From contig JAFKER010000008.1 in NCBI GenBank assembly GCA_017308595.1, positions 62,001 through 126,000 of the forward strand: a stretch of 64,000 bases of DNA. Direction: 5' to 3'. This DNA comes from Afipia sp. Its GTDB lineage: Bacteria; Pseudomonadota; Alphaproteobacteria; Rhizobiales; Xanthobacteraceae. Shown in pieces: positions 1 to 10,357 of this stretch. Each line of letters starts with the position of its first letter. Within the stretch, counting starts at the first letter, position 1. Made by a program: the position numbers and the translations under genes. The notes under the pieces were generated by a model. That model did not search any database. It was not told the origin of the DNA and worked only from the letters and a program-made list of their open reading frames with translations.

Positions 1-392
1 TTCGGAATCAGCTTCGCCAGCGTGGCGATGCCGGTCTGGTTGGAGACGTAGCCTGACGTGAAAACCAGCGCGGCTTCCTTGCCGTGCAGATCCGCGAGTT
101 CCTGCTCAAGCTGGATCAGCGAGTGATTGTTGCCGGCGATGTTGCGGGTGCCGCCGGCGCCGGTGCCGGTGCGTGTGGCGGTTTCGACCATGGCGCCGAC
201 GACCTTGGGATGCTGGCCCATGCCGAGATAGTCGTTCGAGCACCACATCACGACGTTGCGCTCACCCTTCGGTGAGTGCCAGATCGCGTGTGGAAAACGG
301 CCTGCGATCCGCTCAAGATCCGCGAAGACGCGATAGCGCCGCTCGTCATGAAGTCGCCCGAGGGCATCGCCGAAGAACTTGTTGTAATCCAT
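1..392 (-). CDS. hemA: 5-aminolevulinate synthase, N-terminal part (cut by window edge)
   Basis: Condenses glycine and succinyl-CoA to 5-aminolevulinate, the first step of tetrapyrrole synthesis in alphaproteobacteria (PLP enzyme, cytoplasm). About 130 N-terminal residues are present. The translation opens MDYNKFF and carries the family stretches WCSNDYLGMG and GAGGTRNIAGNN; the catalytic lysine lies beyond the window. The ATG at 392 is preceded by a modest CAGGG ribosome site. The gene runs off the left edge and is truncated only by the window. A hairpin lies about 60 bp upstream (447-474). Confidence 0.93.
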   Translation of the reverse strand, partial: MDYNKFFGDALGRLHDERRYRVFADLERIAGRFPHAIWHSPKGERNVVMWCSNDYLGMGQHPKVVGAMVETATRTGTGAGGTRNIAGNNHSLIQLEQELADLHGKEAALVFTSGYVSNQTGIATLAKLIP

Positions 393-446
393 ATTGAAAA
401 CCCTGAATGGGACCCGGATTACGGCAGCTGGCCCCGAACATTTCCG

Positions 447-474
447 AAGGGTCTTCTGTCGCGCGCAGACCCTT
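447..474 (+). promoter_or_regulatory. Hairpin in the hemA leader region, terminator-like on the plus strand
   Basis: AAGGGTCT and AGACCCTT form a perfect 8-bp stem around a 12-nt loop, followed on the plus strand by five T. No plus-strand gene ends here. On the minus strand it lies between the MBL hydrolase stop (584) and the hemA start (392), so it may be leader structure for hemA or may stop antisense transcription. Only the structure is seen; the role is open. Confidence 0.3.
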
Positions 475-583
475 TTTAGAGCTTTTCCAGCTTTCGTGTC
501 GAGGCTGTTTTCGCTGATCTTCCATGCGTCTGGCGAGGAGTTGACCCAGATCAATCCGGATCAATCCACCAGCGGTATTGCGC

Positions 584-1648
584 TCAGGCTGCGGTGAAAC
601 GCATCACGCCGTCCGCGCCGGTCTTCGGCGTCAGGCGGCCGTGGGCCAGCATGTGGTTGACATGCGCAATCAGTTCGCCGGCGGCAAAGCCGGTCTGATG
701 GGCGTCGAGCACGTGTTTATGGAATACGACAGGCACCAGTTCCGCCGAGGTTTTCGGCGAGGTGCGGCAGGCATTGGCGATGAGCTGGCAGCGTTCCTCG
801 TGATGGTCCGCCAGCTGCTTGATGCGGATCTTCACGCCATAGAACGGCACGCCATGACCGGGCAGAACAAGAACGTCATCGCGCAGCAGCGTTGAAAGCT
901 CGTCCAGCGAGGTGAGATATTCGCCAAGCGAGTTCGCCTCGGGTTCAACCGCCCACACGCTGACATTCGGCGAAATTTTGCTCAGCACCTGATCCGCCGA
1001 CAGGAAGATGTTGTCGGCTTCACAATAGAGCATCACCTGATCGAGAGCGTGTCCGCCGCCGGTGATCACCTTGAATGTGCGCGAACCGATGGTGAGTTCG
1101 TCGCCCTTCGACAGGCGCTGATAGGAAGCGGGAAGAATCGAGACGCGGGTGAGGTAATCCTGGCCCTTGCCGAGCAGGGCTTCGGTGATCTCCTCATCCA
1201 TGCCGTGGCGGCGGAAGAAGAGGCGCTGCGCCAGCTTGCGCTCCGGCGAGCCGCGATGCTGGTGATACGCGGCCTGCAGATATTCCACCTGCGACATATG
1301 AAGCTTGCAATTGAAGCGCTCGACGATCCAGCCCGCCAGGCCGACATGATCGGGATGCGCATGGGTCACGATCAAACGTGTGACATTGAAGCCCTTCAGC
1401 GGACCGTCGAACAGCGTCGTCCACGCGGCGATGGTGGCGTCGTTGCCGATGCCGGTATCGATCATGGTCCAGCCGTCGCCATCCGCGAGCAGATAGATGT
1501 TCACATGGTTGAGGCGGAACGGCAGCGTGAGGCGGACCCAGATCAGGCCAGGCGCGATCTCGATCGCTTCATCCGGCTTGGGCGGGGTCTCGATCGGATA
1601 GCGCAGTCCGTCGGGGGCTGCTGTCAGGGTAGTGGCTTTGGTGTGCAT
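584..1648 (-). CDS. MBL-fold metallo-hydrolase
   Basis: A 354-residue metallo-beta-lactamase-fold hydrolase, probably cytoplasmic because there is no signal peptide. The metal-binding motif THAHPDH is at residues 95-101. Further ligands are likely in GGGHALDQ, in the Asp of SADQV, and in LPGHGVPF. The extra C-terminal region after the last His motif resembles the LACTB2-like branch of the superfamily, which cleaves thioesters, RNA or small esters; the substrate cannot be told from sequence. It precedes hemA on the same strand with a 191-bp gap, so co-transcription is possible but not evident. The start at 1648 has only a weak ribosome site (GAGACG). Confidence 0.85.
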   Translation of the reverse strand: MHTKATTLTAAPDGLRYPIETPPKPDEAIEIAPGLIWVRLTLPFRLNHVNIYLLADGDGWTMIDTGIGNDATIAAWTTLFDGPLKGFNVTRLIVTHAHPDHVGLAGWIVERFNCKLHMSQVEYLQAAYHQHRGSPERKLAQRLFFRRHGMDEEITEALLGKGQDYLTRVSILPASYQRLSKGDELTIGSRTFKVITGGGHALDQVMLYCEADNIFLSADQVLSKISPNVSVWAVEPEANSLGEYLTSLDELSTLLRDDVLVLPGHGVPFYGVKIRIKQLADHHEERCQLIANACRTSPKTSAELVPVVFHKHVLDAHQTGFAAGELIAHVNHMLAHGRLTPKTGADGVMRFTAA

Positions 1649-1681
1649 CGTCTCGCAATCGCTTTTTCAAGCTCCGGCTTA

Positions 1682-1770
1682 ACGCGGCAAATCTCGCCGC
1701 GCTAGTGTTCTGCCCGGAGGAAATTCACGTTTTACGGACCGCGCCGGCATGGTTGCCATGCAAGGCAACC
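1682..1770. other. Intergenic stem-loops between the MBL gene and bioB
   Basis: The 147-bp gap holds two hairpins: CGCGGC / GCCGCG around 1683-1701, and GGTTGCC / GGCAACC at 1751-1770 with a 6-nt loop. The second lies just past the bioB stop on the minus strand and could mark its 3' end, but no U-tract follows. Confidence 0.3.
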
Positions 1771-1795
1771 GCACCGGCAGATGTTTCAAACGACG

Positions 1796-2914
<1,119 letters not shown>

Positions 2915-3228
2915 GCGTGACCCCTTAGCGTGTTTACAGACGTCGCGCTGAAGCGCCGCTGTTTCAATTCGTCGGGTAGAACGCGATGTTGCGACGGCGC
3001 ACGCGATTTCCCTGTTCAAGACTAGCAAGGACCATGGAGGTCCAGAAGAGTCAATCTGGCGGGAGGTTCATCCTGCGGACCGTGGATCGAAAGTGATGGA
3101 GAACGCCCTGTTCCATCGGTTTGGCGCGGACCATTCATGAATTGGGGCTCGGAGCAAAAGGCGCCGAACCCCAAAACAGAATGCAGGCATGCCAGATGGC
3201 ATAGCGCGTAAACGCAATTGCGTAGCTG
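2915..3228. other. 314-bp gap: bioB leader and chemotaxis-gene 3' hairpin
   Basis: No convincing gene. The left part is the bioB leader on the minus strand; no clear -35/-10 pair and no obvious BioR-type site (TTATCTATAA) was seen. At 3142-3174 there is a long imperfect hairpin (14 positions, two mismatches, loop AAAAG) just past the chemotaxis-gene stop; it may be a 3'-end structure but lacks a U-tract. Confidence 0.4.
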
Positions 3229-5376
3229 CTATGCCGCCCGGATATTGAGCAGGAACGCATCGACTTCGGAACGAAGCATGTCGGCCTCGCGGCGAAGTTC
3301 GTTCGATGCGTTGAGTACATCGCCCGCAGCAGTCCCCGCCTCGCTGGAAGCACGGCTGACGCCGACGATATTGCTGGAAACTTCCGAGGTGCCGGTCGCG
3401 GCGTGCTGGATGTTGCGGGCGATCTCGCGCGTCGCCGCACCCTGTTCCTCGACCGCCGCGGCAATCGCCGTGGTGACCTCGTTGATCTCGGTGATCGTCG
3501 CACCGATGTTGCGGATCGCGCCGACCGCCGAGGAGGTGACGGTCTGCATGTTGGCGATCTGCGCGCGGATTTCGTCGGTCGCCTTTGCGGTCTGCTCGGC
3601 AAGACCTTTGACTTCCGACGCGACCACGGCGAATCCGCGTCCGGCCTCACCCGCACGCGCCGCCTCGATGGTGGCGTTGAGCGCGAGCAGGTTGGTCTGC
3701 GACGCGATCTCCTGGATCAAGTCGACCACGCTGCTGATCCGGCTCGCGTTGTCGGCAAGGCCCTGCATGGTGGTGTCGGTCTTTCCGGCTTCATTGACTG
3801 CGTTCGCGGCGATCTTGGTCGAGTTGGTGACCTGGCGGCTGATCTCCTGGATCGACGACGACAGTTCCTCGGTGCCAGACGACACCGTCTGCACGTTGAC
3901 CGAGGTTTCTTCGGCCGCGGATGCCACCGTGTTCACCAGTGCGCTCGAATGTTCGGCGGAGGCCGACATGCTTTCAGCGGTCGACTGCATGACGTTCGCG
4001 GAGGTCATGAGGTTCCCGAGCGCGGACCGTACCTTGTCCTCGAAACTCACGATCTGGGCTTCAATGCGCGACGCGCGGTCGGCCTTGGCGCTCCGGTCCT
4101 GATCCTGCTCGCTGCTCAGCGCGCGCGAACGGATCATGCTTTCGCGGAACACTTCAAGCGAACTGGCCATCACGGCGATTTCGTCCTGCTGGCGGCTACG
4201 CTTTACTTCGGCATCGAGGTCACCTTCGGACAGCCGTTGCATCACGGTCTGCAGGTTGCGGATGCGCGCCAGAATGTTACGCCCGACATAGAGCCAGACG
4301 AACAGTGCCGAGCCGACCAGCGTGAGCGCGCCGAGCGCCAGCATGATCATCGTCGCCAGCGAAATGGTGCTTTGGGCCTGTTTCGATGCGGTTTCGGTTT
4401 CGGCGCGCACATCATCGACAAGCCGCTTCACGCTCATGTCGAGGCCGCGATTGAGCTTGCCGGTCTCCTCAAGAATGAGCTGGCCGTAGTCGGTGGCGTC
4501 CAGTTCCTTCTGCCGGACCTTGAACACGCTGTTCTTGCCTTCTCCGAGCGTGAGAATCTGCTTGAGCGGCGCGCGGATCGCCATGTCCATGCCGCTCGCC
4601 TTCAGACTGTCCAGCTTGTAGGTCACGCTGTCCTTCTTGCCTCGGAAAGTCTCTTCCAGCGGGCCTAAAGCTTCTGTGTTCTGCGCCGCGAGGGCGGCGG
4701 TCATGTCGGCGGTCAGCAGATTGGTGTCGGTGATCACGCTGCCGAGGACGTCCACGGCGCGCGCTGCTTCCATGGCATCTTTTTGCTCGATGGTGACGGA
4801 GCCGAGAACGGCGTTCAGTTGCGTCTGTGCGTCCAGCATGGACAGCGTGGCGGCGGTCAGGAATGCGGTATGCGCCTTGCGCAGTTCCGCTGCTTCCTTC
4901 TCACGCAAGGCCGACGTATCGAGTCTTTCCTTTGCGGCAGAGCCGATGCTGCCGACCATGTCGCCGATGTTCTTGCTGATCTCGCCCATGGCGTCGATGA
5001 CGGTCTTGTCGGCGCCGAGGCGGGAAATTTCCGCAAGCTTTGCTGCGGCGGTCTGCTGGGTTTCACGCATCTGCTTGCTGCGTTCTTCCAGCATGGCTTC
5101 GCTGTTGGATGCGAGCAGGGCCTGGCCCTGTGTCGAGAGGCTGGCGCTCTGCGCCGACAGTTCAAGGCTGGTGGCGAGGCGTGGAATGTTCTGGCCGCTG
5201 AGATCGGTCATCATGCCGCCGAGCCTGCCGAGCAGGACGCTGGCGCTCGCGCTGATCACGATCGCCATGGCGGCGATGGCGCCGAAAGCCAGGAACAGGC
5301 TTCCCCGCACGCCAAGCTTCATGCTCGGCAGCTTGAACCGAAACGGGTTTTTCTTGAAACCGAACCGCAAAGCCAT
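3229..5376 (-). CDS. Methyl-accepting chemotaxis protein
   Basis: A 715-residue inner-membrane chemoreceptor that controls the CheA/CheW kinase. Order of parts: transmembrane segment at about residues 27-48, a long helical periplasmic domain, second transmembrane segment near 335-362, a HAMP domain (about 365-420, ending [15 protein letters not shown]), then the coiled-coil signalling domain with the hairpin tip [18 protein letters not shown]. The C-terminus has no CheR-binding pentapeptide. The ligand is not predictable. The ATG at 5376 follows GGGGGAT. It stands alone, away from any che operon. Confidence 0.93.
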   Translation of the reverse strand: MALRFGFKKNPFRFKLPSMKLGVRGSLFLAFGAIAAMAIVISASASVLLGRLGGMMTDLSGQNIPRLATSLELSAQSASLSTQGQALLASNSEAMLEERSKQMRETQQTAAAKLAEISRLGADKTVIDAMGEISKNIGDMVGSIGSAAKERLDTSALREKEAAELRKAHTAFLTAATLSMLDAQTQLNAVLGSVTIEQKDAMEAARAVDVLGSVITDTNLLTADMTAALAAQNTEALGPLEETFRGKKDSVTYKLDSLKASGMDMAIRAPLKQILTLGEGKNSVFKVRQKELDATDYGQLILEETGKLNRGLDMSVKRLVDDVRAETETASKQAQSTISLATMIMLALGALTLVGSALFVWLYVGRNILARIRNLQTVMQRLSEGDLDAEVKRSRQQDEIAVMASSLEVFRESMIRSRALSSEQDQDRSAKADRASRIEAQIVSFEDKVRSALGNLMTSANVMQSTAESMSASAEHSSALVNTVASAAEETSVNVQTVSSGTEELSSSIQEISRQVTNSTKIAANAVNEAGKTDTTMQGLADNASRISSVVDLIQEIASQTNLLALNATIEAARAGEAGRGFAVVASEVKGLAEQTAKATDEIRAQIANMQTVTSSAVGAIRNIGATITEINEVTTAIAAAVEEQGAATREIARNIQHAATGTSEVSSNIVGVSRASSEAGTAAGDVLNASNELRREADMLRSEVDAFLLNIRAA

Positions 5377-5600
5377 TGCCCCAAATCCCCCGGATTGCGT
5401 AGTTTTACGCGCGGCCGCAGTATCGGGATGGCTGGTTAAAATTTTCGCGAAGAATCAGCGGCTTCGGCGAAATTCTGACAAAAGCTCGAGCGTTGCCAGA
5501 TTGGGCTGCATTGGCGATGTTTTTGATATCAAATAGTTTTCTTTTTAAAGAGGTATCAAGGTCCGGCCACGCCACACCAATATGTGTCGGACGAAGGGGC

Positions 5601-5675
5601 TGGTGCTGCCAGACAGGATTGAACTGTCGACCTCTCCATTACCAATGGAGTGCTCTACCACTGAGCTACGGCAGC
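5601..5675 (-). tRNA. tRNA-Thr (anticodon GGT)
   Basis: Read on the minus strand, a full cloverleaf: acceptor GCTGCCG pairs with the 3' end before ACCA, D-loop AGCTCAGTGGTAGAGC, anticodon stem CTCCA/TGGAG around loop TTGGTAA (anticodon GGT), and T-loop GTTCAATCC. The CCA end is encoded (5601-5603). Confidence 0.96.
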
Positions 5676-5815
5676 GAACGCCAGACAAGAAAGAGCCGGA
5701 ACCGTACCGTGTACGTGAATCAGGCAAAAGGCCTCTAAAGGCGCGCGTTCCTTTGCCATAAGGCCACCGATGGTGCAAGCACCGAGCGGCCCATTCCTCA
5801 TCTTCTGGCCGAAAC

Positions 5816-6259
5816 TCAGCTCCGGGCTGGGGTCTTGTATTTTGCCAGTTCAGGACCGATCCGGGCGCTCATCCGGGTGCTGAGGGCTTCCAGCGCCCGG
5901 AAGGGCCGGATCATGACTTCGAATTCAATGATTTTGCCGGCGGCATCGAACTTCACCAGATCGATGCCCTTCAACTGCAACTCGCCGATATTGGCGCTGA
6001 ATTCCAGTGCGGCATCATGCGTGCCGGACGCGAAGGTGCGGTGATAACGGAAATTCTCGAAAATCTGCACGACGGTGGTGAGGATCAGCAGGCTCGCGGG
6101 CCGGCCGGGGATCGGTTGGTGGACGAATGGCGAGCGGAACACGGTGGTTTCCGCGAACAGCGGCCGCAGGATGTCTTCGTTCTTGGTTTCCACGAAACGG
6201 TGCCACTCGCAGAGCGCGTCCTGCACCGCCGGAGCGAGCGACCTGATGCGTCCCGTCAT
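5816..6259 (-). CDS. NTF2-like (SnoaL-type) protein
   Basis: A 147-residue protein of the cone-shaped alpha+beta NTF2-like fold: an N-terminal helix (VQDALCEWHRFVETKN), the strand pair TVFRSPFVHQPIPGR, and a C-terminal sheet with GIDLVKFDAAGKIIEFEVMIRP. Such proteins are small-molecule isomerases, hydrolases or binding proteins, and the function here is unknown. The ATG at 6259 is preceded by a strong GGAGGAG site, so it is preferred over an in-frame ATG at 6283. Its start faces the small gene at 6356, so the two share an upstream region of about 95 bp. Confidence 0.75.
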   Translation of the reverse strand: MTGRIRSLAPAVQDALCEWHRFVETKNEDILRPLFAETTVFRSPFVHQPIPGRPASLLILTTVVQIFENFRYHRTFASGTHDAALEFSANIGELQLKGIDLVKFDAAGKIIEFEVMIRPFRALEALSTRMSARIGPELAKYKTPARS

Positions 6260-6355
6260 GATATCTCCTCCGTGATATAGCACATGGTATCCAATATGAT
6301 GGCAACCGACCGTGATCGGGCCCGGCGGTCAAGGCTAGACGCAAGCAGCACAGGC

Positions 6356-6550
6356 ATGACGGACGCTTCCGGCAAGAACGATGCAAAATCCGCGCGCGAG
6401 GAGCGGCTGAAATCCGCGTTGCGTGACAATCTGAAACGGCGCAAGTCGCAGGCGCGCGGCCGTGCCGGAACGGCAATTGTCACGCCGGATGATGACGCCC
6501 GGATGCGTGACGAAGAATTGGGCACAAATCCGGATCGCGGCGACCGCTGA
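6356..6550 (+). CDS. Small basic conserved-type protein of unknown function
   Basis: A 64-residue highly charged protein (MTDASGKNDAKSAREERLK...LKRRKSQARGR), predicted mostly helical, with no signal peptide or membrane segment. Proteins of this look occur in the Bradyrhizobium group from memory; no function is known to me. An upstream start at 6284 would give 88 residues; neither start has a strong ribosome site. Divergent from the NTF2-like gene. Confidence 0.5.
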   Translation: MTDASGKNDAKSAREERLKSALRDNLKRRKSQARGRAGTAIVTPDDDARMRDEELGTNPDRGDR

Positions 6551-6664
6551 TCAGCGTGCGCTTGGCCACGCTTGATTATTCCACATCGTGATACAATCTG
6601 GCTTTGATGGCCGCGATAGCTGCGGAAACTCGCCTGACTATTTGAATATAAGGAAATGCGTGTG

Positions 6665-8368
6665 ATGGTCGCGAACCAGACGAACGCAATCGGGACGGGT
6701 ACGCCGCAATCAGAAGACTCGGGTGCCGCATTTCCCCGCTTCGAACAGACGTTTCCGAAACTGACGGATGCGGAAATCGAGCGCATGCGCCGGTTCGGCG
6801 AGGTGCGCGGCTACAAGGATGGTGCGTTGCTGTTCGAGAGCGGCAAGGTCGGTCCCGGCATGTTCGTCATTCTCGCGGGACACGTTGCCATTACGCAGCG
6901 CGACGGCATGGGCCACGTCACGCCTGTCATCGATCAGGGGCCGGGACAGTTTCTGGCCGAGATCGGCCAACTCTCGGGCCGCCGCGCGCTGGTGGACGGC
7001 ACGGCCGAGGGCGACGTCGAAACATTGTTGATTCCGCCGGACAAACTCCGCGCATTGCTGGTCGCAGAAGCCGATCTTGGCGAGCGCATCATGCGCGCGC
7101 TGATCCTGCGCCGCGTAAATCTCATTCAGGGCGGCGTTGGTGGCCCCGTTCTGATCGGCTCGCCCGCGCTTGCCGACCTGGTGCGTCTGCAAGGATTTTT
7201 GTCGCGCAACGGCAATCCCTATCATGTGCTCGATCCTGCGACCGACAAGGATGCGGCTGATCTCGTGGCACGTTATTCGCCGTCGCCTCGCGATCTGCCG
7301 CTTGTGGTGTGTCCGGACGGCTCGGTGCTGCGTAATCCCGCAGAGACCGAACTCGCCTATGCGATGGGCATGATCGGCGGGCTGGTGAAGGACAGGCTCT
7401 ACGACGTGGCAATCGTCGGTGGCGGTCCCGCCGGTCTTGCGACGGCGGTTTATGCGGCGTCCGAAGGCCTGTCGGTCGCGGTGGTCGATGCGCGCCACTT
7501 CGGCGGTCAGGCCGGAGCCAGCGCACGAATTGAGAATTACCTTGGATTTCCGACCGGCATTTCGGGGCAGGCGCTGGCGGGCCGCGCCTACAATCAGGCG
7601 CAGAAATTCGGCGCGGACATGATGATCCCGGTCGAAGCCAAATCGCTGGATTGCTCGAAACCAGGCGGCGCGTTCGGGATTGCAACCGAGTGCGGTCATC
7701 TTTTGAGGGCAAAGTCCATCGTGGTCGCCAGCGGCGCGCGCTACCGGCGGCCGGCCATCGAGAACCTGGACAGGTTTGAAGGGCGCGGCGTCTGGTACTG
7801 GGCCTCGCCGATCGAAGGACGGCTTTGCGCGCAGCAGGAGATCATTCTGGTGGGCGGCGGAAATTCCGCAGGACAGGCTGCGGTGTTCCTGTCGGGTCAT
7901 GCCAAGAGGGTGCGGATGATGATCCGCAGCGGTGGTCTCGCTGACAGCATGTCGCGCTATCTGATCGACCGGATCATGGCGACGCCGAACATCGAATTGA
8001 TGATCCATACCGAGATCGTCGGGCTTGAAGGCGGGGACGGCGGGCTTGAGCATGTGCGCTGGCGCAACCGCAAGACCGGGATCGAGACCGTGGAGGACAT
8101 TCGGAATGTCTTCCTGTTCGTCGGAGCGGAGCCCGCAACGAACTGGCTCGATGGTTGCGGCGTCGAGCTTGATAGGACCGGCTTTGTGGTAACAGGCTCG
8201 CAATGCGAGGAGGGCAAGCCGGTGTCGGGGCTGGAGACATCGGTGCCGGGAGTTTACGCGGTGGGCGACGTGCGGGCCGGCTCGGTCAAGCGCGTCGGCG
8301 GCGCCATCGGCGAAGGCGCGCAGGTCGTGGCCGCATTGCATGGTTTTCTCAGCGACAAACCGGCGTAG
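6665..8368 (+). CDS. Cyclic-nucleotide-binding / thioredoxin-reductase-like flavoprotein
   Basis: About 567 residues. Domains in order: a cNMP-binding beta-barrel (about 40-150), a thioredoxin-fold-like segment (about 165-240), then a two-dinucleotide-domain flavoprotein with the FAD motif GGGPAG (about 252-257) and NADPH motif GGGNSAGQ (about 397-404), ending with the ATG-like FAD motif GVYAVGDVR. It looks like thioredoxin reductase but lacks the redox CxxC pair: the matching place reads WASPIEGRLC with one cysteine. The product is therefore probably an oxidoreductase with another electron acceptor; whether cNMP controls it is inference. The start at 6665 follows AAGGAA by 9 bp; ATG 6656 is too close to that site. 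The UBP zinc finger gene follows after 45 bp. Confidence 0.88.
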   Translation: MVANQTNAIGTGTPQSEDSGAAFPRFEQTFPKLTDAEIERMRRFGEVRGYKDGALLFESGKVGPGMFVILAGHVAITQRDGMGHVTPVIDQGPGQFLAEIGQLSGRRALVDGTAEGDVETLLIPPDKLRALLVAEADLGERIMRALILRRVNLIQGGVGGPVLIGSPALADLVRLQGFLSRNGNPYHVLDPATDKDAADLVARYSPSPRDLPLVVCPDGSVLRNPAETELAYAMGMIGGLVKDRLYDVAIVGGGPAGLATAVYAASEGLSVAVVDARHFGGQAGASARIENYLGFPTGISGQALAGRAYNQAQKFGADMMIPVEAKSLDCSKPGGAFGIATECGHLLRAKSIVVASGARYRRPAIENLDRFEGRGVWYWASPIEGRLCAQQEIILVGGGNSAGQAAVFLSGHAKRVRMMIRSGGLADSMSRYLIDRIMATPNIELMIHTEIVGLEGGDGGLEHVRWRNRKTGIETVEDIRNVFLFVGAEPATNWLDGCGVELDRTGFVVTGSQCEEGKPVSGLETSVPGVYAVGDVRAGSVKRVGGAIGEGAQVVAALHGFLSDKPA

Positions 8369-8413
8369 CTCCATTAGCCTGTGCACTGACAACAGCCGCG
8401 GCGAGGTCATGCT

Positions 8414-8716
8414 ATGCCCTGCAAGCACATCGCGCAGATCAAGGACGTCACACCCAGCGCGCTTGGCTGCGAGGAATGTCTGAAGACCGGGGACGTCTGG
8501 CTGCATCTGCGGATTTGCCGGACCTGCGGCCATGTCGGCTGTTGCGACGACTCGCCGAACAAGCATGCCACGAAACATTTCCATGCCACGCAGCATCCGG
8601 TCATCGAGGGTTACGATCCGCCGGAGGGCTGGGGCTGGTGCTATGTCGATCAGGTCATGTTCGACCTGTCGGCGCGCAAGACTCCGCATAACGGTCCGAT
8701 CCCGCGTTACGATTAA
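8414..8716 (+). CDS. UBP-type zinc finger protein
   Basis: A 100-residue protein that is almost wholly one ZnF-UBP (BUZ) domain. The ligand pattern is visible: CKH at 3-5, CEEC, CRTCGHVGC and then H residues in NKHATKHFHATQH. In eukaryotes this fold binds the C-terminal GG of ubiquitin; bacteria lack ubiquitin, so the ligand here is unknown. It sits 45 bp downstream of the cNMP/thioredoxin-reductase-like gene on the same strand, which suggests a shared transcript and a joint function. From memory the two domains occur together in other bacteria too. Confidence 0.88.
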   Translation: MPCKHIAQIKDVTPSALGCEECLKTGDVWLHLRICRTCGHVGCCDDSPNKHATKHFHATQHPVIEGYDPPEGWGWCYVDQVMFDLSARKTPHNGPIPRYD

Positions 8717-8809
8717 ACGGCGCTCATAAACTACGCTTGCCGGTTTTCTGGACTTGCCCGCCACCCGGGTATTGTTAGGCTTCGTCTCTATTCTGACAGG
8801 AATTTCAGC

Positions 8810-9733
8810 ATGCGCTTTTTTCGATGGGGAATTGGTGATGCGGTCCTCGCCTGCATCGCAGCGATAGCGGTTTTCGTTGTGTCATCGGGCGCATTTGCCC
8901 AATCGGTGCAGAGCCGCTCCGCGACGGTCAACGGAGTGGAGTTGAACTATCTGATCGGAGGCAAGGGCGACCCCGTCGTGCTGCTGCACGGGTTCGGGCA
9001 AACCAGCCGCATGTGGCGGCCGCTATTCCCAGGACTGATGAACGCTCACACCGTGATCGCGCCGGACCTGCGGGGCTTCGGCGGCTCAGATGCGCCGGAA
9101 AAGGGCTACACCAAGAAGGAAATGGCTCAGGACATCCACGCGCTGGTGAAAAGTCTCGGCTACAGCAAAGTCAAGATCGTCGGTCACGACATCGGCCTGA
9201 TGGTGGCCTACGCCTATGCGGCGCAGTATCCGGCTGAGGTGGATCGCATCGTCCTTATGGATGCCTTCCTCCCCGGCGTGGCCAACTGGAAGGACGTCTG
9301 GTTGCTGCGCGACCTGTGGCATTTTCATTTCTACGGCAAGACACCGTTGGCGCTGGTTGAGGGGCGCGAGCGAATCTATCTCGAACACTTCTGGAATGAC
9401 TTCGCGGCCAATCCGGCAAAATCCATTCCGCAACGTGATCGGAAATTTTATGCCAAGGCCTATGCCCGGCCGGGCCACATCAAGGCAGGGATGGAAGTCT
9501 TCCGCGCGTTCGAAAAGGACGCCGATGATTTCGCAGGTCTGGCCAAGACCAGTTTGCCGATGCCGATGCTTGTCTTGTCCGGCGAAAAGGCGGGCGGGAA
9601 TTTCCTGATCGAGCAGGGCAAGCTGGTCGCGACAAATGTCGAGGGCGTCGTCATCAAGGGCTCGGGCCATTGGCTCATGGAGGAGGCGCCGGGCCAGGTG
9701 ATTCCGAAGCTGGTGGATTTTCTCAATCGCTGA
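8810..9733 (+). CDS. Exported alpha/beta-fold hydrolase, epoxide hydrolase-like
   Basis: A 307-residue protein with an N-terminal signal peptide (hydrophobic 11-27, likely cleavage after AFA at 30), so it is probably periplasmic. The fold markers are HGFGQTS (oxyanion hole, 60-66), the nucleophile elbow GHDIG with Asp127, and the catalytic His287 in GSGHW. An Asp nucleophile points to epoxide hydrolases or dehalogenases rather than Ser esterases. The substrate is unknown. It stands alone. Confidence 0.87.
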   Translation: MRFFRWGIGDAVLACIAAIAVFVVSSGAFAQSVQSRSATVNGVELNYLIGGKGDPVVLLHGFGQTSRMWRPLFPGLMNAHTVIAPDLRGFGGSDAPEKGYTKKEMAQDIHALVKSLGYSKVKIVGHDIGLMVAYAYAAQYPAEVDRIVLMDAFLPGVANWKDVWLLRDLWHFHFYGKTPLALVEGRERIYLEHFWNDFAANPAKSIPQRDRKFYAKAYARPGHIKAGMEVFRAFEKDADDFAGLAKTSLPMPMLVLSGEKAGGNFLIEQGKLVATNVEGVVIKGSGHWLMEEAPGQVIPKLVDFLNR

Positions 9734-9848
9734 ACAGTGCGGGCGTTTCCGGGAAAATCTGTAGCGATGCAGCGTGCGGAAACGGAAGGCCTATTGAACC
9801 GTTGCGGACATGACGTAGCGTTGGGTTAATTTTAAAAAGGGGTGCATC

Positions 9849-10334
9849 ATGATTTTAGGCATGTCTTTAGCGGGTTTCACGGTTCTGCATCTCATCATCA
9901 GCATGATTGCCATCGGGCTCGGCTTTGTGGTCGCAGGCGGGCTGCTCGCGTCGAACAGGCTTCCCGGCTGGACGTTATGGTTTTTGATCCTGACGATCCT
10001 CACCAGCGCCACCGGTTTTCTGTTTCCCTTCACCAAACTGCTGCCGTCGCATATCGTCGCGATCATCTCGCTGGTGCTGCTGGCGATTGCAGTCTACGCG
10101 CTTTACGGCAAGGCGTTGTCCGGCATCTGGCGCGCGGTCTATATCGTGACGGCGATGCTGGCGCTCTGGTTTAATGTGTTTGTGCTGATCGCGCAGTCGT
10201 TCCAGAAGGTCGCCTTGCTGAATGTTTATGCGCCGACGGGCGCCGAGCCGCCGTTCGCCATCACACAGGGCATTGTGCTTCTGTTCTTCATCTTCCTGAT
10301 CGTGCTCGGCATCAGGCGATTCAGGACTGCATAA
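9849..10334 (+). CDS. Small inner-membrane protein, unknown function
   Basis: A 161-residue protein with four predicted transmembrane helices, at about 8-30, 40-58, 68-86 and 95-115, and a fifth hydrophobic stretch near 138-157. No motif was recognised. The ATG at 9849 follows AAGGGG. It is 23 bp upstream of the NAD(P)-binding protein and probably co-transcribed with it. Confidence 0.7.
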   Translation: MILGMSLAGFTVLHLIISMIAIGLGFVVAGGLLASNRLPGWTLWFLILTILTSATGFLFPFTKLLPSHIVAIISLVLLAIAVYALYGKALSGIWRAVYIVTAMLALWFNVFVLIAQSFQKVALLNVYAPTGAEPPFAITQGIVLLFFIFLIVLGIRRFRTA

Positions 10335-10357
10335 GAGACAACGTGACGGGAGCGTCG

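Noticed and set aside
550-564. Possible FNR/FixK site upstream of hemA (ATCAATCCGGATCAA)
   Set aside because: The two halves are direct repeats rather than the inverted TTGAT-N4-ATCAA needed for FNR-type proteins.
5522-5533. AT-rich palindrome TTTGATATCAAA between tRNA-Thr and the chemotaxis gene
   Set aside because: Short, with no spacer like that of FNR sites and no partner site; too weak to call an operator.
5545-5778. A 77-codon minus-strand reading frame spanning the tRNA-Thr gene
   Set aside because: It is a translation of the tRNA itself (the RSSVVEHSIGNGEVDSSIL pattern is a known artefact of translated tRNA genes).
6710-8764. A 684-codon minus-strand reading frame opposite the flavoprotein gene
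   Set aside because: A shadow of GC-rich codon use; no family features, no ribosome site, and the plus strand carries a clear enzyme.
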